Assembly: GCA_910589305.1 (NCBI GenBank)
Contig: CAJUTV010000005.1
Location: 62,001-126,000 of the forward strand
Length of the DNA: 64,000 nucleotides
From: an uncultured Lachnospira sp.
GTDB taxonomy: Bacteria > Bacillota > Clostridia > Lachnospirales > Lachnospiraceae
Reading direction: 5' to 3'
The notes below the pieces were generated by a model. The model ran no database searches and was not told the DNA's origin. It saw only the letters and a program-made list of their open reading frames with translations. Within the stretch, counting starts at the first letter, position 1. Each line of letters opens with the position of its first letter. Of this stretch, positions 54,684 through 62,526 are shown in pieces. The position numbers and the translations under genes are program-made.

Positions 54684-55373
54684 GTGACAAGTGAAGAAAA
54701 GAAAGCATTTTTGCTTGCAGCGATTGATTTTGGCAGTGGTGCAGTGAGCGATTATCCATTTGGTGCAGATGGGCTGTATATCAAGTATAAAAATGAATTG
54801 TGCCTGCATATTTGGTGGTGGGAAGGCGGTTATTATCATAATTGTTATTTGAAAAAAGAAGATGCAACAATAGATTGTTATAGTTCAAAAGCAATCAATG
54901 AATCGTTTGTACATCAGATTCGGCATTTTGTCAATGAGATTGAGCATGGCAAATATAAAAATAAAAAAAGTTTGCGGGAAATGATAATTGAGATTGTGCA
55001 GCGTCGTGGCTTGACAAGCTGTATGAACAATACAAAATGGCGTGAATTTCGCGAGGCAATGGAATATGAAATGCCATTTAAGCCGCCCTATATTTACAAG
55101 ACGCTTTTTGAAGAAGAGACAGGCGAATACTTTGAATTTTCAAAAGATGTGCCTTATACAGGAGATTATGACAGGGAAAGTTTTGAGGATTACAATTATA
55201 AAGTGATTGAGTGGGTAAAGGTACGTCCTAGTTATTATGAATCAAAAGGTGGAAGACTGGTTGAACAAAAAATATTCCATGAAGCTAAGCAGGAATTTAT
55301 ACAAATCTTAGAAAAATATTCTATTCCATATGATGAAGAAAATGGAACATATATTATTTATGGGTATCGGTAA
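54684..55373 (+). CDS. DUF6678-like hypothetical protein, GTG start
   Basis: The 229-residue protein has a C-terminal part (about 112-229) with NNTKWREFREAMEYEMPFKP, then VIEWVKVRPSYYE, which I recall as the DUF6678 pattern; the N-terminal 100 residues are not recognised. GTG at 54684 is supported by GGGAG six bases upstream. It is surrounded by SMI1/KNR4 and GNAT genes, and an immunity or accessory role is suggested by company only. Confidence 0.7.
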   Translation: MTSEEKKAFLLAAIDFGSGAVSDYPFGADGLYIKYKNELCLHIWWWEGGYYHNCYLKKEDATIDCYSSKAINESFVHQIRHFVNEIEHGKYKNKKSLREMIIEIVQRRGLTSCMNNTKWREFREAMEYEMPFKPPYIYKTLFEEETGEYFEFSKDVPYTGDYDRESFEDYNYKVIEWVKVRPSYYESKGGRLVEQKIFHEAKQEFIQILEKYSIPYDEENGTYIIYGYR

Positions 55374-55407
55374 AAAATGAATGTTTTGCTTAGAAATGAG
55401 GATTTAT

Positions 55408-55821
55408 ATGGAATATAAAGAAAATGCGCTTGACTATGAAGATTATTTGAAACTGAGGGAAAGTGTTGGATGGATAAATTTTTCTAAAGAGCAAGCACAG
55501 GAGGCTATTAATAATAGTTTATATACAGTAATTGCTATAGATAATAAACAAACGGTTGGTATGGGCAGATTAGTAGGTGATGGAATGTATGGAATGATTG
55601 TTGATGTTGTGGTAGAGCCAAATTACCAAAAACAGGGGATTGGCAGTAAAATAGTGGATATGCTAATGAATTTTGTTGAAAAAAAAACACCCATTGGCGG
55701 GCGTTGCAGTATACAACTTATTGCAGAAAAAGGGAAAGAGGCTTTTTATGAAGAAAGGGGATTTAAAAGAATCCCGCATGAATTTTGTGGTTCTGGTATG
55801 AGAAAAGTTATTTACAGATAA
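55408..55821 (+). CDS. GNAT-family N-acetyltransferase
   Basis: The 137-residue protein has the acetyl-CoA motif DVVVEPNYQKQGIGSKIVDM (about 74-93) and FYEERGFKRIP near the end. It is short and typical of YjdJ/AttT-like acetyltransferases. Start at 55408 follows GAAATGAGG by 7 bases; earlier in-frame ATGs lack a site. Substrate unknown. Confidence 0.87.
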   Translation: MEYKENALDYEDYLKLRESVGWINFSKEQAQEAINNSLYTVIAIDNKQTVGMGRLVGDGMYGMIVDVVVEPNYQKQGIGSKIVDMLMNFVEKKTPIGGRCSIQLIAEKGKEAFYEERGFKRIPHEFCGSGMRKVIYR

Positions 55822-55831
55822 GATGGGGCAG

Positions 55832-55963
55832 TTAACAAGTTTGTTGCTTGTTTGTGCCAAAGTATCATAAATAAGGTTTGATACGAAAATTGAAATAGCA
55901 GTTGCTTTAGTAATTTTTTCTATTGTATAATTTCTGCACTACATTTTGGAATAGGAGTTTTTT
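55832..55963 (+). promoter_or_regulatory. Structured leader, second copy of the glnA leader element
   Basis: Starts AACAAGTTTGTTGC and ends at the ATG of the second SMI1/KNR4 gene. It aligns along its length with 59883-60010 (minus strand). Helix P1 pairs CCAAAGTAT (55858-55866) with ACATTTTGG (55941-55949), P2 pairs GTATCA with TGATAC (55862-55884), P3 is AGTTGC-TTTA-GTAATT. Differences from the glnA copy mostly keep the pairing. Confidence 0.75.
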
Positions 55964-57457
55964 ATGAATAAAAATTATAAATATTTGTCGGATGAACATG
56001 CCAATTATATAAAAAATCTTATCAAAAAAGTGGCAGATAAGGATAAAAATTATGAGATTTTTGGAGCAAGTACACATAAGTATCATCTGAATGAAACGGT
56101 AAGTCTTGAGTGGGTGAGGGAATTTGAAAAGAAATATCAAGTTGAGCTTCCAGAAGAATATGTATTTTTTATAACAAAAGTTGGCAATGGTGGCCCTGAC
56201 CCTTTTTATGGAATAAGACCGCTTAGTCTTGAAGAAAAAGAATATAAAGGATGTTATGAAAATTTATCAAAACCAAGTATATATGATGATAATTATTTAC
56301 AATATTATAAGAAATGTGTAGCATTTTCTGAAAAAGAATATTTGGAAGAGGGGTCTTTAGAAGATGAATTTTTTGAAGATGAACAGAGCGATGATAACAC
56401 ATTTTTAGAGAAAAAAGAAGAAAAATTTAATGGAAAATTGGATGAAGTATGTGATATAGAAAACGATAATAATATAGAAGATAATGAGCAGGCTTTCTAT
56501 GAAGAACAGAATCAAATTTTTCCTACGTTAGAAGATGGTGTACTACATCTAAATACACATGGTTCATTGTTAATTTTAAATGGCAGCAGAAAAGGGGAAA
56601 TTGCCTATATGGATTATTGCGCTTTAGAATTAGACATTCCTCCTTGTTTAATCAATATGACTTTTCTTGAATGGTATCAAAATTTTTTTGAGGAAGTTCT
56701 TGCAGGATATGATACATATCAATATGGTTATTATATGCTTGGCAATGAAAATGAGTTGATAGAAAAGTATACAAATGCAGATTTAGAGACAAAAAGCAAT
56801 ATTATATGCACTTTTTTTAAATTTAAGTCCGTTCATAAAAAAGCGCTGTCCTTTCTTTGCCATTTTGATGGTATTGAGAATGTGCGCAGACTTAAGCTTA
56901 TTTTAAATTTTGATGTCAAAAAAGGACTTGAATTTTTTGATTATTTTTTTAATGGTGACAGTGAGCAAATAAAAATAGCTGTTGAGGCTTGTTTAAGTAT
57001 ACCAAAGGTATACAGGCAATCCTATTATGATAAAATGCTTCATTTTATCTATGGTGATTATGGCAATTTTAATGATGACCTTAAAAGGATAGCCTTACTT
57101 TTTATTAGAGATACAAATACATTGTCCGCAGGTGATTTATTTGCATTTCTAAAAAATAAAGAAAATTCAGAAAGTATAAGAAAAACGTGTATGTATGCTA
57201 TTGGAGCAGCAAGAGATAAACTGAAATTTGTAGATACATTTGTTGAAATTTTAAATACAATGGACAGTGAAAAAATTTTGTTAGAAATGACCGTTATATT
57301 AAGAAATGTACAAAGTGAAAAGATTGCATGGACGTATAAAAAATTGATTCCAAAATATCAAAATAGTGATAATTTTTTGATAGTAAAAAATATGGAATAT
57401 TATTTGAAACGCTTAAAAGATAAGGAGCAATATGCGTTTAAATCCTTTAAAAAATAA
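55964..57457 (+). CDS. SMI1/KNR4-family protein with helical-repeat C-terminus (paralogue 2)
   Basis: The 497-residue protein is the paralogue of the one at 53.19 kb, with the same SMI1/KNR4 block (SLEWVREFEKKYQVELPEEY, FFITKVGNGGPDPFYGI) and helical-repeat tail. It carries an extra acidic insertion (about residues 127-180, rich in E and D) that paralogue 1 lacks. AGGAG lies 8 bases before the ATG, and the leader is a second copy of the glnA structured leader. It is probably an immunity-type protein whose partner toxin is not in the window. Confidence 0.85.
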   Translation: MNKNYKYLSDEHANYIKNLIKKVADKDKNYEIFGASTHKYHLNETVSLEWVREFEKKYQVELPEEYVFFITKVGNGGPDPFYGIRPLSLEEKEYKGCYENLSKPSIYDDNYLQYYKKCVAFSEKEYLEEGSLEDEFFEDEQSDDNTFLEKKEEKFNGKLDEVCDIENDNNIEDNEQAFYEEQNQIFPTLEDGVLHLNTHGSLLILNGSRKGEIAYMDYCALELDIPPCLINMTFLEWYQNFFEEVLAGYDTYQYGYYMLGNENELIEKYTNADLETKSNIICTFFKFKSVHKKALSFLCHFDGIENVRRLKLILNFDVKKGLEFFDYFFNGDSEQIKIAVEACLSIPKVYRQSYYDKMLHFIYGDYGNFNDDLKRIALLFIRDTNTLSAGDLFAFLKNKENSESIRKTCMYAIGAARDKLKFVDTFVEILNTMDSEKILLEMTVILRNVQSEKIAWTYKKLIPKYQNSDNFLIVKNMEYYLKRLKDKEQYAFKSFKK

Positions 57458-57548
57458 GAAGAAACCAGGAAGTGACATTCACAAAGCATTAAAAAAGTAT
57501 GATGAAACGGGTTCTGTTATGCTGTCAAGGCAGAAAAGCATACCATGA
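57432..57548 (+). CDS. Possible small basic protein (38 aa) overlapping the SMI1 gene end
   Basis: AAGGAG (57422-57427) lies 4 bases before ATG 57432, which opens a 38-codon frame starting MRLNPLKNKKKPG and ending SRQKSIP. It overlaps the SMI1 gene by 26 bp. It could be a truncated relic of a former downstream gene. A palindrome ATGCTGTCA / TGACAGCAT (57519-57554) covers its end. Confidence 0.35.
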   Translation: MRLNPLKNKKKPGSDIHKALKKYDETGSVMLSRQKSIP

Positions 57549-57598
57549 CAGCATTTCCACAATTTTGTAATGGTTATATTTGCAATAAAGTTACAATC

Positions 57599-57793
57599 TT
57601 ATTTTTTGAATTTTTTTATTGATGTATATGCTAAAACTGGAAGTGCAATAAGTTCCACAATTCCTAATATTCGGATACATACATCAGGAAGTTTTATTCC
57701 GGCAATATTAGAACCAGCATAAATCAGTGTGGCTATACTAATACATAATAAAGCAATAGACCACAATATAGTAATCGTTTTCATATTATTCAT
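57599..57793 (-). CDS. Small two-span membrane protein (64 aa)
   Basis: The product has two hydrophobic spans (about 7-25 and 40-57) and a lysine-rich tail. AATGAGG lies 7 bases before the ATG on the minus strand, so it is probably a real gene. I do not recognise the family. It is downstream of the ANTAR gene and may share its transcript. Confidence 0.6.
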   Translation of the reverse strand: MNNMKTITILWSIALLCISIATLIYAGSNIAGIKLPDVCIRILGIVELIALPVLAYTSIKKFKK

Positions 57794-57929
57794 TTTTTAC
57801 CTCATTTTCTATGGTATTTGTGTGCAAAACGTTTTTGTAGGTTTATGCTAGACAACGCATAGACACGAACCTTATAGTTGAAAATTTTAATTTTTTTCGC
57901 TTTTCTGTGTTTTTTTAACAAATTATTTT

Positions 57930-58484
57930 CTATTCGCCATAATATATACTCATAACCATTTGGGCAGATTCAACCATTGTGTTGCCGCTGTCCATACTGC
58001 ATTTTTGAATATATCGAAACGCCTCATTTTCAGTCATATTATTGCGTTCCATAAGAACAGCTTTTGCTGAATCAATGATTTTTTGTTCTTCTGGACTTCT
58101 TTTTTGCGGCTTGGAACGTTTCTTTTTTCTTCGTTGCAGCTGTGCCGAAAACATCATGTCAATCGTTGCAAGAAGTTCATTAGTTTTTATTGGCATTGCG
58201 GCACATACAATGTCATTGTCTTGACAGTCTTCCCAATAATTGCGGGAAGCAACTAAGAGCATCTCAAAACTTTTGGGTTTATATTCGTAAAGTTCTGTGT
58301 AAACCATATTGTCAGAAAGTTTATATCCACAGATAATAATGCCATCAGACAAACTATCTGCCTGATTGATTACTTGTGCGCCTGTCACACAGGCTGGTGC
58401 TACATCATAACCCTTATATAACAAGAAATTGCGAATCGCTTTTGCCTCATCCATTTTTGGAAATGCAACGATTATGGTTGCCAT
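57930..58484 (-). CDS. ANTAR-domain RNA-binding regulator
   Basis: The 184-residue protein has a receiver-like N-terminus (1-115) and a C-terminal ANTAR domain (about 130-182: IDSAKAVLMERNNMTENEAF, RYIQKCSMDSG). The expected phospho-acceptor strand reads GIIICGYKL instead of the usual LLLD pattern, so it may be a pseudo-receiver. ANTAR proteins bind paired hairpins in leaders and prevent termination, often for nitrogen genes. It lies 51 bp downstream of glnA in the same direction with GGAGG before its ATG. A role in glnA or nitrogen control is likely. Confidence 0.9.
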   Translation of the reverse strand: MATIIVAFPKMDEAKAIRNFLLYKGYDVAPACVTGAQVINQADSLSDGIIICGYKLSDNMVYTELYEYKPKSFEMLLVASRNYWEDCQDNDIVCAAMPIKTNELLATIDMMFSAQLQRRKKKRSKPQKRSPEEQKIIDSAKAVLMERNNMTENEAFRYIQKCSMDSGNTMVESAQMVMSIYYGE

Positions 58485-58535
58485 ACTTTGCCTCCAACTT
58501 TATCAATGTCTAATTCGTTGTATTGGATAAATGAT

Positions 58536-59882
58536 TTAGAATTTTGCAAGGTATTCTTCTAGTTCCCATTGAGAAACATGGGTGCGGTAATCGTTCCATT
58601 CTTTTAATTTAGCATGAATATATTTTTCTGTGATATGACAACCTAGTACTTCACATATAAATGAATCTTCTTTCATACATTGTACGGCATCATATAAATT
58701 GGTTGGCAGACTTTCAATTCCCGCTTGTAAGCGTTCGTTTTTTGTCATCTCAAAAATATTGCAATCGACAGCGTGAGGGACTTCCAATTGATTTTTAATA
58801 CCATCAAGTCCTGCTGCCAAGCACAGTGCAAGGACAAGATAAGGGTTGGAAGAGGGGTCTGGATTTCTAAGTTCAATCCTTGTATTATTGTCTCTTGATG
58901 CAGGTATTCTTATAAGGGGACTGCGGTTTGTAGCAGACCATGCAATATATATAGGGGCTTCATAACCAGAAACCAGTCTTTTATAAGAATTGACTAAAGG
59001 ATTTGTAATAGCAGTCATTCCCTTTGCATGTTTTAATAGTCCTGCTATAAAATGATATGCTGTTTTAGACAGTTTAAGAGGGTCATTTTTATCAGTAAAT
59101 ACATTGTTTCCATCGATATCTGTCATAGACATATTGACGTGCATACCAGATCCGTTTACACCATATTTTGGTTTTGGCATAAATGTTGCATATAAGCCAT
59201 GTCTTTTGGCAATCGTCTTTACGGCTAGTTTAAAGGTTAAAATATTATCTGCTGTAATGAGTGCATGGGCATATTTAAAGTCAATTTCATGCTGAGAAGG
59301 TGCAACTTCATGGTGTGATGATTCGATTTCAAAATCCATATCTTCCAGTGTAAGAACCATATCACGCCGTACATTTTCGCCTAAATCCATTGGACCTAAA
59401 TCAAAATATCCTGCTTTTTCGTGAGACATCGTTGTTGGCTGTCCATTTTCGTCTGTATGAAATAAAAAAAATTCACATTCTGGTCCAACATCAAAAATAT
59501 AACCCATTTCCTTTGCCTGTTTGAGTACTTTTTTAAGAACATTTCTTGAATCGCCGACAAATGGCTTTCCATCTGGTGTATAGACATCACATATAAGACG
59601 TGCCACCTTTCCTTGCTGCGGTCTCCATGGGAATATTTCAAATGTATCATAATCAGGGTGTAAATACATATCCGATTCTTCAATTCGTGCAAATCCCTCT
59701 ACCGATGAACCGTCAAACATACATTGATTATCAAGTGCTTTACCTAATTGACTTGAGGTGATTGCCATGTTTTTAAGCACGCCAAATATATCTGTAAATT
59801 GAAGTCTTATAAATTCGACATCTTCTTCTTCAACCATTCGGAATATGTCTTCTTTGGAGTATCTGCCTTCAAATTTTTTCAT
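58536..59882 (-). CDS. glnA: Glutamine synthetase, type I
   Basis: The 448-residue enzyme condenses ammonia and glutamate with ATP. It has FDGSSVEGFARIEESDMYLH (metal site), NGSGMHVNMSM (ATP and ammonium region) and NRSPLIRIPA. Length fits the GSI-alpha type without the 25-residue adenylylation insertion. ATG 59882 is used because GGAG lies 6-9 bases upstream; ATG at 59894 overlaps that site. It is upstream of the ANTAR gene, divergent from CapA, and carries a long structured leader. Confidence 0.95.
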   Translation of the reverse strand: MKKFEGRYSKEDIFRMVEEEDVEFIRLQFTDIFGVLKNMAITSSQLGKALDNQCMFDGSSVEGFARIEESDMYLHPDYDTFEIFPWRPQQGKVARLICDVYTPDGKPFVGDSRNVLKKVLKQAKEMGYIFDVGPECEFFLFHTDENGQPTTMSHEKAGYFDLGPMDLGENVRRDMVLTLEDMDFEIESSHHEVAPSQHEIDFKYAHALITADNILTFKLAVKTIAKRHGLYATFMPKPKYGVNGSGMHVNMSMTDIDGNNVFTDKNDPLKLSKTAYHFIAGLLKHAKGMTAITNPLVNSYKRLVSGYEAPIYIAWSATNRSPLIRIPASRDNNTRIELRNPDPSSNPYLVLALCLAAGLDGIKNQLEVPHAVDCNIFEMTKNERLQAGIESLPTNLYDAVQCMKEDSFICEVLGCHITEKYIHAKLKEWNDYRTHVSQWELEEYLAKF

Positions 59883-60010
59883 AAAAATCTCCATTCCGAA
59901 GCGTAGTGTGGGAATTGCACAATAGAAAAACTGCTAAAGCAGTTGCAAAGACGATTTCTATTGTCACATCAAATCCTATTTGTGACGCTTCGGCATAAAT
60001 AGGTAACAAA
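59883..60010 (-). promoter_or_regulatory. Structured glnA leader RNA element
   Basis: On the minus strand: P1 CCGAAGCGT pairs with ACGCTTCGG, closing just before the binding site GGAG; inside are P2 GTCACA / TGTGAC and P3 AACTGC-TTTA-GCAGTT, all perfect. The same shape with different bases recurs at 55832-55963. The closeness of P1 to the ribosome binding site suggests translational or antitermination control. Confidence 0.8.
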
Positions 60011-60112
60011 CTTGTTTATTTGTGAAAAAATGTTTGTTTGTAAAAAAATAAGTGTATTGGCATTATTTTTCACACAAAGTCCTTTTGTTTTTGGCAAACA
60101 TAAATTTTATTC

Positions 60113-60141
60113 ATTATAACAAACGCTTATTTTACAGTAAA
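60113..60141 (-). promoter_or_regulatory. Probable glnA promoter
   Basis: On the minus strand TTTACT (60141-60136), 17-bp spacer, TATAAT (60118-60113). This gives a leader of about 220 bases that includes the structured element. The rest of the 60142-60365 divergent spacer shows a TATAAT near 60320 that may serve the CapA gene. Confidence 0.65.
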
Positions 60142-60365
60142 GCATTTTTAAATGAAAGTATTTTTAAATAATGAATAAAAGTCTTATATTGATACATATA
60201 TTTCTATTCTGGGTTAAATGCGATGTTTACGCTTTTAGATGGTGCATCTTATGCTTTGTTCCTAAGTTTATACTTGAAAATGTCCATATATTTTAGTAAA
60301 ATTACTGGAGTTACATATAATATAAGGAAGTCAATGTTGAAACCAATGTACGAAAGGATTATTTT

Positions 60366-61679
60366 ATGGTAACACAAAATAAAAGAAAAAGAAGAAGCTT
60401 ACGAAAGAAAAAGCAAAGACAGAAGCAGCTTGCAATTATATTTGCGTTAGTAGCAATTACATGTGTTTGTCTGATTGCCGTAGTGGCAGCGTTTGTCACT
60501 CAAACGAAAAAACCGGAAAATGGGGATGTAGCACAGTCAGAAACTACAACGGAAGCTGTTACAGAGCCTCCAACGACAAAAGAGCAAATCGTAAATATTG
60601 ATTTGATGATGATAGGGGATATGCTGGTACATGAAGGCGTCTATAAGTCGGGTAACGACGGTGAAGGCAATTATAATTTTGACCATCTCTTTGAAAATAT
60701 TGCCGATGATATTGCTGCTGCCGATATGAAGATTGTCAATCAAGAGACGATTCTTGGCGGTGTTGATATGGGGCTTAGTGCCTATCCTTGTTTTAACAGT
60801 CCGCAGGAAATAGGCGATGCGGAGGTTGCGGCTGGCTTTAATATTATACTTCATGCAACTAATCATGCGATTGATAAAGGATTAAATGGTCTTTTAGCAA
60901 CTACCGAATTTTGGAATACAAAACACCCAGATATTCCTTATCTTGGCATACATGACTCAGCAGAGAGTGCAGACAAGATTTATGTATATGAAAAAGAAGG
61001 TTTTAAGGTAGCAGTACTGAATTATACGTATGGAACAAATGGTATACCAATACCTTCCTCTGCACCATATTGTGTAGATACATTTGATGATGAAGAAAAA
61101 GTAAGAAATGATATCAGACGTGCAAAAGCGATGGCAGATATGGTTATTATGTGTCCGCATTGGGGTACAGAGTACGTTTATGAAGCAACCGATTACCAAA
61201 AGTATTGGACGAATGTATTTCTTGAAGAAGGTGTTGACTTAGTACTTGGAACACATCCGCATGTTATTGAGCCTGTGGAAGAATTTACAAGGGAAGACGG
61301 TTCTAAAATGGTTGTTTATTATTCGCTTGGCAATTTTGTTTCAAACCAAGATGAAATGCCTCGTATGATTGGCGGTATGGCTAAAGTTCGTCTGACAAAA
61401 AAGAACGATGAAGCTTATATTGATTCCTATTCATTTGTACCGTTAGTTACACATAAACAATTTGGATATAAACTCATTACAACATATAAGTTAGAAGATT
61501 ACACAGAAGAGTTAGCAAGCGCTAATGCGATTCGCAATGATGGAAACCATTGCTATACAACATATGGAACATGTTATTGCGGCGCGCATCAGATGGGGCT
61601 TCCTACACATGGTTCTAGCAATTTTTCACTCCAATACTGTAAAGATTTTGTAAAAATGGTAATGGGAGAAGATTATTAG
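60366..61679 (+). CDS. CapA/PgsA-family protein, membrane anchored
   Basis: The 437-residue protein has a basic head, a TM helix (about 22-46), a short Thr/Glu linker and a CapA-type metallophosphatase-fold domain with LMMIGDMLVHEGVYKSG, HATNHAIDKG, MCPHWGTEY and VLGTHPHVIEPVE, where His/Asp cluster residues line the metal site. Family members take part in poly-gamma-glutamate or exopolymer production, but no CapB/CapC genes are present. AAAGGA lies 8 bases upstream. It is divergent from glnA. Confidence 0.88.
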   Translation: MVTQNKRKRRSLRKKKQRQKQLAIIFALVAITCVCLIAVVAAFVTQTKKPENGDVAQSETTTEAVTEPPTTKEQIVNIDLMMIGDMLVHEGVYKSGNDGEGNYNFDHLFENIADDIAAADMKIVNQETILGGVDMGLSAYPCFNSPQEIGDAEVAAGFNIILHATNHAIDKGLNGLLATTEFWNTKHPDIPYLGIHDSAESADKIYVYEKEGFKVAVLNYTYGTNGIPIPSSAPYCVDTFDDEEKVRNDIRRAKAMADMVIMCPHWGTEYVYEATDYQKYWTNVFLEEGVDLVLGTHPHVIEPVEEFTREDGSKMVVYYSLGNFVSNQDEMPRMIGGMAKVRLTKKNDEAYIDSYSFVPLVTHKQFGYKLITTYKLEDYTEELASANAIRNDGNHCYTTYGTCYCGAHQMGLPTHGSSNFSLQYCKDFVKMVMGEDY

Positions 61680-61706
61680 AAATAAAAAAGTAAAATTATT
61701 ATAAAG

Positions 61707-61746
61707 CAGGAAAGTAACTGAATTTCAGATTATTTTCCTGTTTTTT
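61707..61746 (+). terminator. Terminator after the CapA gene
   Basis: CAGGAAA (61707-61713) pairs with TTTCCTG (61734-61740) with an inner CTGAA / TTTCAG, followed by TTTTTT. Confidence 0.85.
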
Positions 61747-61794
61747 ATGCACTCAGTTGTATAAAGAAATAAGCAATAAAAGCGATATATGTTT

Positions 61795-61841
61795 CATGCG
61801 GCAAGTAGATTATAAGTAAGCAGCAAAGCAGATGTGGAAAG
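61795..61841 (+). repeat. Interspersed element, partial copy before the response regulator
   Basis: GCGGCAAGTAGATTATAAGTAAGCAGCAAAGCAGATGTGG resembles, in pieces, the core and right arm of the family and runs into the ribosome binding site of the next gene. Confidence 0.4.
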
Positions 61842-61849
61842 GAGTGTTT

Positions 61850-62515
61850 ATGAATTTATTATTAGTTGAAGATAATGAATCCATTATATTGGGTTTAGAA
61901 TATTTACTTAAAGAAGAAGGTTATATATATGCCGTTGCAAGGACTTTTGAGGAAGCAACTATATTTTTTGGACAGCAAAATTTTGATTTAGTGCTGCTTG
62001 ATATTACGCTTCCTGATGGAAATGGATTTGAACTTTGCAAGCAATTTAAGAAGATTCAGGATATACCAATTATTTTTTTGACAGCAAAAGAAGAAGAAAA
62101 AGATGTTGTGCAAGGGTTTGATATGGGAGCGGATGATTATATTCAAAAGCCATTTCGCAATAGAGAGTTGATTTCACGTATTAAAAATGTTTTGCGCAGA
62201 AGCGGAAAATCACAAGATATGTTGTGCTGTAAATTTTTAAAATTGGATACCAAAACAGGTAAAGCATATAGTCATGGAGAAGAGGTTGTTCTTACAAAGT
62301 TGGAATATAAAATTTTAAGCAGCATGATGAATAATCAAGGGAAATTGTTTACACGAGATGAAATTTTAGCGGGTATTTGGGATGCCGCTGGAAATTTTGT
62401 AAATGATAATACACTTACTGTAACCATGAAACGGATTCGCAAAAAAATTGGAGATTTGGACGGAGAAATTATTAAAACTGTGCGTGGTATGGGATATAGA
62501 ATTGAGAAAGAGTAG
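61850..62515 (+). CDS. OmpR-family response regulator
   Basis: The 221-residue protein has a receiver with ED at 7-8, D51 in LVLLDITLPDG, switch FLTAKEEEK and lysine in YIQKPF, then a winged helix domain ending LTVTMKRIRKKI and TVRGMGYRI. ATG 61850 follows AAAGGAG by 6 bases. It is followed by its kinase after 11 bp and an ABC ATPase after that, mirroring the 36.4 kb module. Its probable target is the tandem repeat at 63749. Confidence 0.93.
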   Translation: MNLLLVEDNESIILGLEYLLKEEGYIYAVARTFEEATIFFGQQNFDLVLLDITLPDGNGFELCKQFKKIQDIPIIFLTAKEEEKDVVQGFDMGADDYIQKPFRNRELISRIKNVLRRSGKSQDMLCCKFLKLDTKTGKAYSHGEEVVLTKLEYKILSSMMNNQGKLFTRDEILAGIWDAAGNFVNDNTLTVTMKRIRKKIGDLDGEIIKTVRGMGYRIEKE

Positions 62516-62526
62516 AGTGAAGAAGA

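Noticed and set aside
60011..60110. Classic dual-hexaloop ANTAR target upstream of glnA
   Set aside because: I could find loosely fitting loops (for example ATAGGA in P2) but not two well-formed hairpins with A1 and G4 in both leader copies, so it is not annotated.
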